Source: Halovenus aranensis (GTDB lineage: Archaea > Halobacteriota > Halobacteria > Halobacteriales > Haloarculaceae). Taken from it: a stretch of DNA of 64,000 bases. The position numbers were made by a program, and so were the translations under genes. The DNA lies in NCBI RefSeq assembly GCF_900100385.1, contig NZ_FNFC01000007.1:1-64000 (forward strand). Reading direction: 5' to 3'. The notes under the pieces were generated by a model. That model had not been told where the DNA came from and searched no databases. It was given only the letters and a program-made list of their open reading frames with translations. Below, piece by piece: positions 7,931 through 16,875 of the stretch. The number at the start of each line of letters is the position of its first letter. Positions within the stretch are counted from its first letter, which is position 1.

Positions 7931-9610
7931 CTACTTCGGACGCGACGCGACGGCGGACTCGACGGTGAACTGTTCGAGCAACGAGCGCAGGTCGTCGGAC
8001 TGAGCCGACAGTGACCGGACGCTGCGGCTGACTTCGGAGACAGAGGCGGTCTGTTGCTGGGTCGCAGCGGCCACGTCCTCGGCCTGTGCGGCCGTCTCCT
8101 CGCTGATGCTGGCCACGGAATCGACCATTGCGACCACGTCCTGTGCGGTCCGGGACTGTTCGTCGGTCGCGTCGCTTATCTCCTGGATAGTCGTGTTTAC
8201 CGTGCCGACCTCGTCGACGATGTCCTCGAAGTTGTGCAGCGTCGTCTCGATGGTACCGACGCTGTCAGAGACCTGTGACTCCATGGCCTGAACGTCGGCG
8301 ACGGTCTCCTCGGACTGTGTCTGCACGGCCTCGATGCGCGCCGATATTTCGCTCGCAGAGGCTTTGGTCTCCTCGGCGAGATTCTTCACCTCGTCGGCGA
8401 CGACGCCGAACCCTTCACCCGCCTGCCCGGCACGGGCAGCCTCGATGGAGGCGTTCAGCGCGAGCAGGTTGGTCTCCTCGGCGACATCGTCGATAAAGGA
8501 GACGATTTCGTCGATTTCCTGAATCTCTTCGACGAGCCGCTCGACGGCAGTCGAGGTTTCGCTGATGCTCGCTTCCAGTTCGTCGAGTTCGGTGATTGCG
8601 TCCTCGGCAGCCTCGCGACCGCTTCGGCTCCGTTCGGCGGCCTGCTTGGCGGTCGAGGCAGCGTTGTCGGCCGAGGCGGCAATCTGTTCGACCGTCGCCG
8701 AGAGGTTGTTTATCTCCTCGGCGACAGCCTGGAGTTCCTCTGTCTGGGTGCCTGCGCCCTCGGAAATCTCTTGAATCGACTGAGCGACATCCGTGCTGAT
8801 ACCCTCTACCTCGTCCATCGTGTCGGTCACGTCGTCGCTCGCCTCGGAAACGTCAGTCGCGAACGTCTGAACCTGGCTGACCGTTTCACCGATTGTCTGG
8901 ATGAGCTCGTTGTAGTTGTCGACGAGCTGTTCGTGTTGTTCCTCTTCGAGCTGGAGGGTAGTTTCGTCGATAGTCGCCGTGAGGTCGCCCTCTTGGGCGC
9001 GCTCAGCGGCATCGCTAAACGCGGTGACGAGCTGTTGGAGGTGCATCGAGCGCCGCTCCATCTGGTTGCTCATATCCTGGAGGTTCTCGGTGTACTCTCG
9101 GAGACTCGTCGTCATACGGGACATCGACTCTCCGAACTCGCCGGGGACATCCTCGTCGAGGACCGGGTCGTCGAACTGCTGGCGCGAGAGCGCGTCGGCC
9201 TGCCGTCCTACGGTATCGAGAAACTGCTCCAGGTCGACGAAGGCGTTCTGGAGCGAGCCGATTTCGTCTGGCTGGTTACTTTGTTCGGCCTGCACGTCGA
9301 TGTTCCCCTGTGCCATCTCCGTCGCAGTCGCTTCGAGGTTGAGAACCGGCGTGATGAAATCACGGCGAACGACGAGCACCGTGTTGACCGCGGCCATCGC
9401 CGCGAGGACAAAGAGGACTCCCGCGAGAACGAAAAAGACGGCCCCGGAGACAAAAAACGGCAGCAGAAAGATAGCGACGGTGGCGAGAAACTGCAGCACG
9501 ATAGCTGTCAGCACCTTCCGTTCTATCGACTCCGTGATACCGAGCAGCTCCATCGTCTTCCAGAGAGTCCGCTCGTAGGTAGTCGTCAGCCGCGAGCCTG
9601 TGCGTGTCAT
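7931..9610 (-). CDS. Htr methyl-accepting transducer, no ectodomain
   Basis: A 559-residue chemotaxis transducer. Two adjacent membrane helices (about residues 33-85) have almost no external loop. A HAMP domain follows ([19 protein letters not shown]), then a second HAMP-like or linker region, then the long methyl-accepting coiled coil with its hairpin tip [18 protein letters not shown], which binds CheW/CheA. Glu/Gln-rich flanks provide methylation sites. With no extracellular ligand domain, it probably senses a partner membrane protein or the membrane or cytoplasmic state. ATG 9610 is chosen because a CTATTTTAT box (9636-9644) lies about 27 nt upstream; ATG 9622 is possible. It lies downstream of the metallo-hydrolase gene on the same strand. 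Confidence 0.9.
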   Translation of the reverse strand: MTRTGSRLTTTYERTLWKTMELLGITESIERKVLTAIVLQFLATVAIFLLPFFVSGAVFFVLAGVLFVLAAMAAVNTVLVVRRDFITPVLNLEATATEMAQGNIDVQAEQSNQPDEIGSLQNAFVDLEQFLDTVGRQADALSRQQFDDPVLDEDVPGEFGESMSRMTTSLREYTENLQDMSNQMERRSMHLQQLVTAFSDAAERAQEGDLTATIDETTLQLEEEQHEQLVDNYNELIQTIGETVSQVQTFATDVSEASDDVTDTMDEVEGISTDVAQSIQEISEGAGTQTEELQAVAEEINNLSATVEQIAASADNAASTAKQAAERSRSGREAAEDAITELDELEASISETSTAVERLVEEIQEIDEIVSFIDDVAEETNLLALNASIEAARAGQAGEGFGVVADEVKNLAEETKASASEISARIEAVQTQSEETVADVQAMESQVSDSVGTIETTLHNFEDIVDEVGTVNTTIQEISDATDEQSRTAQDVVAMVDSVASISEETAAQAEDVAAATQQQTASVSEVSRSVRSLSAQSDDLRSLLEQFTVESAVASRPK

Positions 9611-9674
9611 ATCTAACTGCATGAAAACCAGCCTGATAAAATAGCCGGATGAATACCAGTCGCGAAACAACTCC

Positions 9675-10559
9675 TCAGGGTAACAGATACTGCTCGCCGT
9701 CGACTGCAAGCGCTGCCTCGAAGGCTTCTTCGGCCGGGTAGAAGTGAGCGGCGTGGACGAGGCGGGCCTGTGTCGCGTCGAGTTCCTCGGCGAGCGCGAG
9801 TGCACCCTCTCGTGTCATGTGTTTGGTCCCGAACGTCCGGGGGACGCCGTCGCTGTCGTGGTGGTCGCCGCCGAGCGGGTGGTACTCACAGAGGTCGGCC
9901 GGCACGAGTGCCTCGGCAAGCAAGAGGTCCGCGCCCGCAAGCTGGCGGCGTGATGCCGCCGGAATATCGTAACAGGTGTCGCCCGTCATCGCGAACCTCG
10001 CGCCCGTCTCGGGGTCTTCGACGGTCAGTCCGTAACAGAGAAGCGGCGGGTGGACGACCGGGACGAGCGTCACCTCGAAGCCACAGGTCTCGAAGGACTC
10101 GAGCGGCGTCTGGGCCTCGACGCTCACCTGGTCGAGATACGCGTAATCGCTGGCGACGGTTTCGGCGACGCTCTCGCCGGTTTCCGGGTCGGTTTCGTCG
10201 GCGGCGAAAACGTCGATATCGTCGACGAGGCGATAACAGTTCCCCAGCCCGTCGAGGTGGTCGAAGTGGACGTGCGTGACGACGGCCGCGTCGGGGAGGG
10301 CCACGTCTTCGCGGAGGAACTGGTGGCGAAAGTCGGGACTGAAATCGACGAGCAGCGACTCGTCGGTGCGTTCGTTGTGAATGTGGACCGAAAACCGGGT
10401 CCGCTCAACGCCGCCGTCGGCAGTGAACGTCACGTCCCGCCGACGGAGTTGCTCACGGAGTTCGTCGGACGGGTCCCGTGCGAGCTGGCAGGTGTCACAG
10501 TCACAGCCAACCGTGGGCGTGCCAGTCGTGTCGCCGGTCCCGAGCAGCGTAACCCGCAT
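9675..10559 (-). CDS. PhnP-like MBL-fold metallo-hydrolase
   Basis: A 294-residue metallo-beta-lactamase-fold hydrolase. The start [15 protein letters not shown] is followed by CDCDTC, the cysteine-rich zinc-binding insert typical of PhnP-like phosphodiesterases. The metal-binding [10 protein letters not shown] motif is near residue 95, and further ligands are the Asp in TGDTCYD and the terminal AAHFYP histidine. PhnP cleaves cyclic phosphate esters; the substrate here is unknown. The ATG at 10559 begins exactly at the family N-terminus. Transcription is divergent from gatB (96 nt between start codons). Confidence 0.82.
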   Translation of the reverse strand: MRVTLLGTGDTTGTPTVGCDCDTCQLARDPSDELREQLRRRDVTFTADGGVERTRFSVHIHNERTDESLLVDFSPDFRHQFLREDVALPDAAVVTHVHFDHLDGLGNCYRLVDDIDVFAADETDPETGESVAETVASDYAYLDQVSVEAQTPLESFETCGFEVTLVPVVHPPLLCYGLTVEDPETGARFAMTGDTCYDIPAASRRQLAGADLLLAEALVPADLCEYHPLGGDHHDSDGVPRTFGTKHMTREGALALAEELDATQARLVHAAHFYPAEEAFEAALAVDGEQYLLP

Positions 10560-10654
10560 TGACTCGAAGCAAGGGCGTCCGGTCAAAAAGGCGTGTGGTT
10601 GGGAAGGCACGTAGTGTCGTCAGGCTTTAGCCCCAGCACGTCGAATCGCAGATA

Positions 10655-12133
10655 ATGGCACAAGCACAGGAACAAGACGACCTCGCGGTGGTCATTGGGC
10701 TGGAAGTCCACGTCCAGCTCGAGACGGACACCAAGATTTTTTGCGGGTGTTCGACCGACCCCAGCGAGGAACCCAACACCCAGACCTGTCCGGTCTGTCT
10801 CGGCCTGCCCGGCGCGTTGCCCGTCCTCAACGAGTCAGCAGTCGAGGCAGCCGTCAAGGTCGGTAAGGCGCTCGACGCCTCAATTCCCGAGGAAACCCGA
10901 TTCCACCGGAAGAACTACTACTACCCTGACCTCCCCAAGAACTTCCAGATTACGCAGTACGACGACCCCATCTGTCAGGACGGCGAACTCGAGTTCTCTG
11001 TCGAGGGGACCCGTCGTGCCGTCGGCATCCGCCGTGCCCACCTCGAAGAAGACCCCGGCAGCCTCAAACACCAGGGCGGTTCCATCGACACCGCCGAGTA
11101 CACGCTGGTCGACTACAACCGCGCCGGCGTCCCGTTGCTCGAAATCGTCACGAAGCCGGACTTCCGGGGGGCCGAGGAGGTCCGGGCCTTCCTCGCGAAG
11201 CTCGAAGAGGTGCTCGAATATCTCGGCGTCTTCGACTCCACGCGAGACGGTAGTCTCCGCATCGACGCGAACCTCTCTGTCGTCGACGACGACGCCGTCG
11301 AGCCAGACGGAGCCGTCGCCGAGGAAGCACTCGAATCGGCAAACCGCACGGAGGTCAAGAACATCTCCAGTCACAAGGGCGCAGAGAAGGCCCTCTCCTA
11401 CGAGGCGACCCGGCAGAAAAACGCCATCCGACGAGGGCGTGCTGTCGAACAGGAGACACGCCACTGGGACGAGTCCCGAGGTATCACAGTCTCGATGCGC
11501 TCGAAAGAAGAGGAGAAGGATTACCGCTACTTCGAGGAGGCAGACCTCCCGCCGCTCCGGGTCGCACACTGGAAAGACGAAATCCAGATTCCAGAGCTGC
11601 CCGACGCCCGCCGCGAGCGTTTCCAGACCGAGTACGGCCTCAACAGCGAAGCCGCGGACAAGCTCACCACCACGAAACAGGTCGCCGACTTCTACGAAGA
11701 CGTGGCGGCCGCGTTCGACCCCGACCTCGCGGCGACGTGGGTCGCCGACGAGTTGCTGGGCGAGTTGAACTACCGCGACATGGACGTGACCGAAATCGAG
11801 GGCCGTCTGGACGAGGTGAGCCGGCTCATCGAACTGGTCGCGACCGACGAGATTACGGCCAAGAACGCCCGCGAGACCGTCCTGCGCGAGATGCTCGACG
11901 ACGGAGCCGACCCCGACGCGGTCGTCGAGCGAGAGGGGCTCGGAAAATCGAGCGGCGACGAGATTCAGCAGGCCGTCGAGGCGGCAATCGAGGAGAACCC
12001 CGACGCCGTCGAAGACTACCACGACGGTGAGGGCGGCGCTATCAACTTCCTCGTGGGACAGGTCATGCAGAAGACGGGAGGCAGCGCCGACCCCGGCGAC
12101 GTGAATCAGCTACTTCGGGCTGAACTGGAGTGA
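10655..12133 (+). CDS. gatB: Asp/Glu-tRNA amidotransferase subunit B
   Basis: A 492-residue GatB. The N-terminal VIGLEVHVQLETDTKIFCGC and CPVCLGLPGALPVLN motifs contain the zinc-binding cysteines. The kinase-like core covers about residues 1-290 (YYYPDLPKNFQITQYD; RRAHLEEDPG), and the C-terminal helical YqeY-like tail (about 340-490) binds tRNA. GatB phosphorylates Glu-tRNAGln or Asp-tRNAAsn as part of GatCAB, needed in archaea lacking AsnRS or GlnRS. gatA and gatC are not in this window. A CTTTAG promoter element lies about 28 nt upstream. The stop is 3 nt from the decayed methyltransferase on the other strand. Confidence 0.95.
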   Translation: MAQAQEQDDLAVVIGLEVHVQLETDTKIFCGCSTDPSEEPNTQTCPVCLGLPGALPVLNESAVEAAVKVGKALDASIPEETRFHRKNYYYPDLPKNFQITQYDDPICQDGELEFSVEGTRRAVGIRRAHLEEDPGSLKHQGGSIDTAEYTLVDYNRAGVPLLEIVTKPDFRGAEEVRAFLAKLEEVLEYLGVFDSTRDGSLRIDANLSVVDDDAVEPDGAVAEEALESANRTEVKNISSHKGAEKALSYEATRQKNAIRRGRAVEQETRHWDESRGITVSMRSKEEEKDYRYFEEADLPPLRVAHWKDEIQIPELPDARRERFQTEYGLNSEAADKLTTTKQVADFYEDVAAAFDPDLAATWVADELLGELNYRDMDVTEIEGRLDEVSRLIELVATDEITAKNARETVLREMLDDGADPDAVVEREGLGKSSGDEIQQAVEAAIEENPDAVEDYHDGEGGAINFLVGQVMQKTGGSADPGDVNQLLRAELE

Positions 12134-12136
12134 GTA

Positions 12137-12643
12137 TCACCACATCGAACGCAGTGAGACGCGGCCTTTTTTCCAAGTTTTTGCCCGAGCCGTGCCCGCA
12201 GCGAGCGCGGTGAATGTGCCTGAGAGGGTCTGGTCGAGCTGTTCGACCGTCTGGAAGGCCGCCACGGAGGCGGCCACGTCGAAACTGTCGTCGGCGAGCG
12301 AGGCCGTGGTCACGTCGCTCTGGAGAAACTGGACATCGACGCCGTACAGCGCCCGTAGTTTCCGTGCGTGAGCCAACTGCTCCGCAGAGAGGTCGACGCC
12401 GACAACGGTCTCAGCCCCCAGCTGGGCGGTCCCGACGGCTCCCTGGCCGCCGCCACAGCCCAGTTCGACGCCCTCGGTTCCTTCGACGGTATCGAGAATA
12501 TCAGGGTCGCCCGGCGCGTCGGGCGCGAGCGGCGACGGAGTCGACGGGAGGTCTCCGTCGGCCGTCTCGGTGTTTTACAGCGCCTGGAAGTCCTCGCTCC
12601 ACTCACACCAGAGCTGCCGGTTTGTCTCGCGGGAGTCGGCCAT
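12137..12643 (-). pseudogene. Decayed SAM-dependent methyltransferase
   Basis: Reading from the ATG at 12643 gives a methyltransferase N-terminus (MADSRETNRQLWCEWSEDFQ) interrupted by an in-frame TAA at 12575-12577 (codon 23). The same frame then continues with the SAM-binding loop GVELGCGGGQGAVG, VVGVDLSAEQLAHAR, and LQSDVTTASLADDSFD. After the VAASVAAFQTVEQ segment the sequence loses family character and stops at 12137, so the C-terminal half is missing. Early nonsense plus truncation indicate a dead gene. Downstream translation from an internal start (for example 12376) would lack the SAM-binding loop. Confidence 0.75.
12167..12182 (+). terminator. T-rich terminator after gatB
   Basis: Two T tracts (12167-12172 and 12178-12182), 34 nt past the gatB stop, match archaeal oligo-T termination. 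The site lies inside the dead methyltransferase. Confidence 0.45.
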
Positions 12644-12672
12644 CGTGTTCCGACGCTTGCGGCTATTGGTTA

Positions 12673-13389
12673 TTAATCTGATTTTTCTGTTTTACTGTCT
12701 ATTCTGGACTGTTCAGAGAACGGACGGAGGAGTCGGCTCGTAAACGTCTGGAGGCCACCGCCAACCATGCGTCCGACGCCGCTCGCCCCGAGCATCTCTT
12801 CGTCGAGCGCGTACCGCAACTCGTCGGCCTCGGTCTCGACGCGGTAGATGGTCCCGTCTTCACTGGCGAGGTCGAGTGCTTCGCGGACCCGCGACTCGGT
12901 GAGGTCACAGGCAGTCGCCAGCTCGGACACCGTCTTCGGCCCCGACTGGAGTTCGACCGCCACGAGACGGATATGTTGCATGACGAGCATCGCCTCGCCG
13001 CTGTCCATCTCCTCGACGCCCTCGGGCTCGGTGGCACGCCGTCCTCGGACGAAGTCGGCCCGGGCATCGAGCACCAGCCAGAGGCCCGTGGCGACGGCAA
13101 GAACAGGGAGCACGGCGTCGACTGGCGCGCCGGAGGCGGCGGTCCACAGCCAGACAGTGCTCGCGAGTGTCACCACCACCCCGAATGCGGCCTTACCCCA
13201 GCGCTCGTCGACACCTGGAACGTCGACGAGAACGTCGAGTGCTTCGCTGGCGACCATCGCGGTCGCGATACCGAGGACGATTGCGGGGTCGCCGGTGACG
13301 GCGACGACCGCGGCAAGTGTAACCGCCCAGAGGAGCGTCGTCCGGAGCGAGAGGCGGTTTCGGACTGCAGCCACGAGTGCGGAAGGCAT
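12673..13389 (-). CDS. Membrane protein with C-terminal winged HTH
   Basis: 238 residues. The N-terminal half has four predicted membrane helices (about 22-40, 44-60, 72-90, 95-112). The cytoplasmic C-terminal half (about 130-200) reads as a winged helix-turn-helix (TVSELATACDLTESRVREALDLASEDGTIYRV), followed by a basic tail. It is a membrane-anchored presumed transcriptional regulator; ligand and targets are unknown. A CCTATATTTTG promoter element on the minus strand is about 26 nt upstream of the ATG at 13389. It is followed by the decayed methyltransferase and preceded by another methyltransferase on the same strand. Confidence 0.65.
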   Translation of the reverse strand: MPSALVAAVRNRLSLRTTLLWAVTLAAVVAVTGDPAIVLGIATAMVASEALDVLVDVPGVDERWGKAAFGVVVTLASTVWLWTAASGAPVDAVLPVLAVATGLWLVLDARADFVRGRRATEPEGVEEMDSGEAMLVMQHIRLVAVELQSGPKTVSELATACDLTESRVREALDLASEDGTIYRVETEADELRYALDEEMLGASGVGRMVGGGLQTFTSRLLRPFSEQSRIDSKTEKSD

Positions 13390-13456
13390 ATCTAAGGGCT
13401 GTGTCGCGAACAAAATATAGGTTATTCACTGGAAGATTGACCGCACAGCCGTCAGC

Positions 13457-14071
13457 CTAGAGCGTCCGGAAGACGCGAATTGTGTCACGGGAGGTAGGTT
13501 CACAGAGCAGTTGAGCCAGCCCCAGGTCGGTGAACACGTCCTTCCAGTTGCGGTGATAGAGCGGGAAGTCGTCGTCGACGTAGCTGACATCGTTGTCGCG
13601 GCCACGCTCGGGGCTGTTGCCCTCGTTTTCGGCGGTGACGAGGAGGTCGTCGGTTACCCGACACAGCTCTTCGAACACCCAGGTGTCCTCGGGGTGGACG
13701 TGCTGGAGCGTCTCGACGGAGTAGACCACGTCGAATGCGTTGTCGTCGAACTCCGGGAGGATGTCCTCGATGGCACCGGTGTGAAAGCTACCCGTGTCTG
13801 CGAGTCGCGGGTAGTGTTCGTCCATCACCTGGAAGGATTCGTCGTTGATGTCGATACCCGTGAGGTTATCGAAGCCGTGGTCGCGAAGCTGATTCAGGTG
13901 CCGGCCCGAGCCACAGCCGACTTCGAGCACGGCGGCCGAGTCGGCGGCGTAGTGTGAGAGTACGTCGACGAGTGTCTCGCTCACCTCGTTTGGGCCGAGG
14001 CGGGCGTAGTACGCCGGCGAAAACTTCCCGGAACGGTCGGCCCAGTCCTGACGAACGTCCTCGGGGTCCAT
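13457..14071 (-). CDS. Class I SAM-dependent methyltransferase
   Basis: 204 residues with the Rossmann methyltransferase core. Motif I is VLEVGCGSGRHLNQL (about residue 48), followed by LTGIDINDESF (acidic end of strand 2) and FDVVYSVETLQHVHP (motif IV/post-I region). It resembles methyltransferase type 11/12 domains acting on small molecules or lipids; the substrate cannot be predicted. Full-length and intact, unlike the pseudogene 0.8 kb downstream, to which it may be a distant paralog. Its GGTATAAGCC promoter is 25 nt upstream, divergent from the PQQ-propeller gene. Confidence 0.82.
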   Translation of the reverse strand: MDPEDVRQDWADRSGKFSPAYYARLGPNEVSETLVDVLSHYAADSAAVLEVGCGSGRHLNQLRDHGFDNLTGIDINDESFQVMDEHYPRLADTGSFHTGAIEDILPEFDDNAFDVVYSVETLQHVHPEDTWVFEELCRVTDDLLVTAENEGNSPERGRDNDVSYVDDDFPLYHRNWKDVFTDLGLAQLLCEPTSRDTIRVFRTL

Positions 14072-14163
14072 ACCGACACTCGTTCCCTGAGCGGCTTATA
14101 CCCCCCGGAGTCGGCCCCGTGGCTGACCAGTGGCTTTTTGGCTGCTGTCGCGAACGGCCTGGC

Positions 14164-15687
14164 ATGTACCAGACGGCCGGCCGACTGCGGGGCTCCCGGC
14201 GGACGTTCCTCCAGACAGTCGCGGGAGGGGTCACGGGCGTCACCCTCGCGGCAACGGCGACGGCAACTGCGGCGGATGCGGCGGTCTACGTCGGCTCGTT
14301 CGACAGCAATCTGTACGCGGTCGCGGCCGCGTCTGGCGAGCAACGGTGGGCGTTCACCGGCTCCGAGGCGCCGGTACAATCCTCGCCCACGGTCGTCGAT
14401 GGCACCGTCTACGTCGGAACGATGGGCGGACAACTGTACGCCGTCGACGCCGAAACTGGCGAACGGACATGGGTGTTCGAAGAGCCCGGCGACGGTGTCG
14501 AGTCCTCGCCGACGGTCGTCGACGGCACCGTCTACGTCGGCTGTATGGACAGTCGGCTGTACGCCGTCGACACTGAGACGGGGGGCGCAGAATGGACCTT
14601 TGCGGGACCGTCGGGCCAAATCTGGGCGTCCTCGCCGACGGTCGCCGACGAAACCGTCTACGTCGGCTGCATGGACGGGAACCTGTACGCTGTCGATGCC
14701 AGTACGGGCGAACAAGAGTGGCGGTTTACCGAACCGACAGGCGGCGTGTCCGCGTCGCCGACAGTCGCCGACGGCACCGTCTACGTCGGCAGCGTCGACA
14801 GCACGCTGTACGCTCTCGACGCCGAAACGGGGGAGACGACGTGGGCGTTTGCGACGCCCCGGGGTTCGGTACGGTCCTCGCCGACAGTCGCCGACGGCAC
14901 CGTCTTCGTCGGGGCCAGCGACGACACACTGTATGCAATCGACGCGGCGACCGGCGAGGAGGAGTGGCGTTTCACGGAGCCGACCGACGCGGTGCGGTCC
15001 TCCCCGACAGTCGCCCGCGGCACCGTCTTCGTCGGGTCCGACGACGGGACGCTGTACGCCGTTGATGCCGAGACAGGCGGGCAGACGTGGGCGTTCGCCC
15101 AGCCGTCGGGAAGCGTCCAGTCCTCGCCGACGGTCGCAGAGGGCGTCGTCTACGCTGGGTCCGGCGACGAGACGCTGTACGCCGTCGACGCGGCGACCGG
15201 CGAGAAACACTGGCAGTTCACCGAGCCGACGAGTTCGGTACGGTCCTCGCCGACCGTCGCCGACGCGGCCGGCGAGAGCACGGGCTCGCGCGTCGCGCGC
15301 GGTACGCTCGGACACCACGACGCGTGGCCACCCGAGACCGCGCGGGCGGACAGTTCCGACGAGACGCCAGCCGAACCGACCGAGTCCGAAGCAGAGTCAA
15401 AAGCGGCGTCTGACACAGAGTCCTCCGAGGACACCGAGGAAGAAACGCCAGTCGAGCAACCAGACGGCGGCGCAAGCGTCGGCGGCGGCAGTGACGCGGA
15501 CGCCGACGGTCCGAGCGCTGGGTCGGCTGGTGGCACGAGCAGCAACCGGACGCGCGAGCCAAACGAGCCCGGCCTCGGGCCGAACCTCGACGGACTAGGG
15601 CCGGGTTTCGGGGTGCCGACGGCGCTTGCCTCGCTCGTCGGCGTGGGGTATCTGTGGCGGCGGACCGACGACGAGCCGGAGTCGTAG
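14164..15687 (+). CDS. Tat-exported PQQ-type propeller protein
   Basis: 507 residues. Start at ATG 14164: the twin-arginine signal GSRRTFLQTVAGG follows at residues 10-22, and an Ala/Thr-rich hydrophobic stretch ends near residue 39. Residues 41-368 are eight near-identical repeats of about 41 residues (TVYVGSxDxxLYAVDAxTGE, W-F, SSPTVADG), the PQQ-type beta-propeller signature. Residues about 385-475 are an acidic Ser/Thr/Glu-rich linker. The C-terminus has GPGFGVPTALASL plus a short hydrophobic stretch and YLWRR, like the PGF-CTERM signal processed by archaeosortase A. I infer a cell-surface anchored propeller, either an adhesion/scaffold protein or a dehydrogenase-like module; no catalytic residues are evident. 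Confidence 0.85.
   Translation: MYQTAGRLRGSRRTFLQTVAGGVTGVTLAATATATAADAAVYVGSFDSNLYAVAAASGEQRWAFTGSEAPVQSSPTVVDGTVYVGTMGGQLYAVDAETGERTWVFEEPGDGVESSPTVVDGTVYVGCMDSRLYAVDTETGGAEWTFAGPSGQIWASSPTVADETVYVGCMDGNLYAVDASTGEQEWRFTEPTGGVSASPTVADGTVYVGSVDSTLYALDAETGETTWAFATPRGSVRSSPTVADGTVFVGASDDTLYAIDAATGEEEWRFTEPTDAVRSSPTVARGTVFVGSDDGTLYAVDAETGGQTWAFAQPSGSVQSSPTVAEGVVYAGSGDETLYAVDAATGEKHWQFTEPTSSVRSSPTVADAAGESTGSRVARGTLGHHDAWPPETARADSSDETPAEPTESEAESKAASDTESSEDTEEETPVEQPDGGASVGGGSDADADGPSAGSAGGTSSNRTREPNEPGLGPNLDGLGPGFGVPTALASLVGVGYLWRRTDDEPES
14284..15267 (+). repeat. Eight tandem ~123-bp coding repeats
   Basis: Eight in-frame tandem units of 41 codons encoding the propeller blades, many sharing ACCGTCTACGTCGG and TCCTCGCCGAC at DNA level. 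High unit identity suggests recent expansion or gene conversion. Confidence 0.85.
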
Positions 15688-15693
15688 CGTCGG

Positions 15694-16134
15694 TCACTCG
15701 GCGTCTCGGCGTGCCTCGATGGCGTCGAGATAGTCGACGAGGTACGGCGGGACGGCGTCGTGGTCACGAATCGCCGTCGGGGTGAGCCAGTGAACGGCGG
15801 CCACCTCCTCTGGTTCTCTGGGGCGGGCCTCGCCACCCGTGTACCGACAGCACGTGACGATATTGATACAGGGCGTTCCGGTGTCGGATTCGAACGTGGC
15901 GCTCGTGACGAACTCGACGCCGTCGACCTCGACGCCGACCTCCTCGCGCACCTCGCGCCTGGCCGTCTCCCTGATGGTCTCCTCGCCGCCGGGTGGCTGT
16001 TCGACTTTGCCACCGGGAAATGCCAGCGCGCCCGCAGCGTGGCTTTCCGCGGCACCGCGCTCGATGAGGAGGTACTCGCCGTCGCGGACGACCGCGGCGT
16101 CGACGTTGACGACGTAGCCGTATTCCTGTAACAT
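15694..16134 (-). CDS. Nudix hydrolase
   Basis: 146 residues. The Nudix box occupies about residues 41-70: FPGGKVEQPPGGEE, then ETARREVREEVGVEV, including the REVxEExG core that binds Mg. It hydrolyses a nucleoside diphosphate linked to another moiety; specificity is unknown. A Cys pair and aromatic residues after the box (INIVTCCRYTGG) match MutT-like sanitising enzymes. It converges with the propeller gene (stops 6 nt apart). Confidence 0.88.
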   Translation of the reverse strand: MLQEYGYVVNVDAAVVRDGEYLLIERGAAESHAAGALAFPGGKVEQPPGGEETIRETARREVREEVGVEVDGVEFVTSATFESDTGTPCINIVTCCRYTGGEARPREPEEVAAVHWLTPTAIRDHDAVPPYLVDYLDAIEARRDAE

Positions 16135-16259
16135 ACTGGCAGCACTGATTGGAGTATTGATAAGTGAGGTGATTTCGATTATTACGGAATGTCCAGCGAG
16201 AGGGGTACCCTCGTGACAGCGGAGATACTCGAAAGCGTCGTCTGGTCATTCTGGCACCC

Positions 16260-16871
16260 TCACACGAGCGCCGTCAGTTCGATGCCGAGGGCCATCGCCG
16301 CCGCTCCGACGGGCGGGATGGTGAGGTTGTCGTCGATGACGTAGGTCCGAATCACCGGCTTGTAGCCGTCGGCGACGGTCGCGCCGACGCCGCCGAGAAC
16401 GACCGCGAGCAGCGTCTCGGGGTGGAAGGGCGCGGCGAGTGCTGCGCTGGTGAGAAACATGGCAGCGAGCGCCCGCGGTCGCTTGACTCGGCGGAAGTCG
16501 TTGCCCGCGACCAGCCCGCTTATCGGGTCACCCACCGTCAGCATGAACACCGCGGGAACGGCAATCGAGGGTTCGAACAGCAAGACGACAGCCGCGCTCG
16601 AAAGCATATACAGCGCGTACGCCGCGACGTTGTCGGCCTCGTACTCGCGGATGAGATAGTCGTAGATACGCCAGTCGATGCGGCCGGTGTGACGGAGCGC
16701 TTCGAGCGCCAGCGCGACCGCCGCGCCGGTGACAAACAGCGCCTGGGTCTGGGGCCACGTCCCGACGTTGGTAAGATAGACCAACGGGAGCACACTCCCG
16801 CTCGCGTGGACCAGTCGACGGGCGAGTTCCCCGGCTTCGAGGACGGTTTTGACCCGGTCGACTGTGCCCAT
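16260..16871 (-). CDS. Dolichol/polyprenol kinase-family protein
   Basis: A 203-residue integral membrane protein with six or more helices, resembling the SEC59/DGK1/VTE5 CTP-dependent lipid kinase family. Family-type conserved points are ELARRLVHASGSVLP near the N-terminus, FMLTVGDPISGLVA (acidic catalytic loop, about 115-130), RPRALAAMF, and the terminal GGVGATVADGYKP and DDNLTIPPVGAAAM segments. The likely role is phosphorylating a polyprenol or related isoprenoid alcohol at the cytoplasmic face, for glycan carriers or lipid salvage. The start ATG is 4 nt past the glyS stop: third gene of the CBS-glyS operon. Confidence 0.8.
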   Translation of the reverse strand: MGTVDRVKTVLEAGELARRLVHASGSVLPLVYLTNVGTWPQTQALFVTGAAVALALEALRHTGRIDWRIYDYLIREYEADNVAAYALYMLSSAAVVLLFEPSIAVPAVFMLTVGDPISGLVAGNDFRRVKRPRALAAMFLTSAALAAPFHPETLLAVVLGGVGATVADGYKPVIRTYVIDDNLTIPPVGAAAMALGIELTALV

Positions 16872-16875
16872 TGGT

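Noticed and set aside
14284-15267. Regular 123-bp repeats as a possible CRISPR array
   Set aside because: The repeats are contiguous, in frame and encode PQQ-type blades. There are no spacers.
13981-15318. 445-codon frame opposite the propeller repeats
   Set aside because: It mirrors the repeat structure of the sense gene and has a basic composition unlike haloarchaeal proteins.
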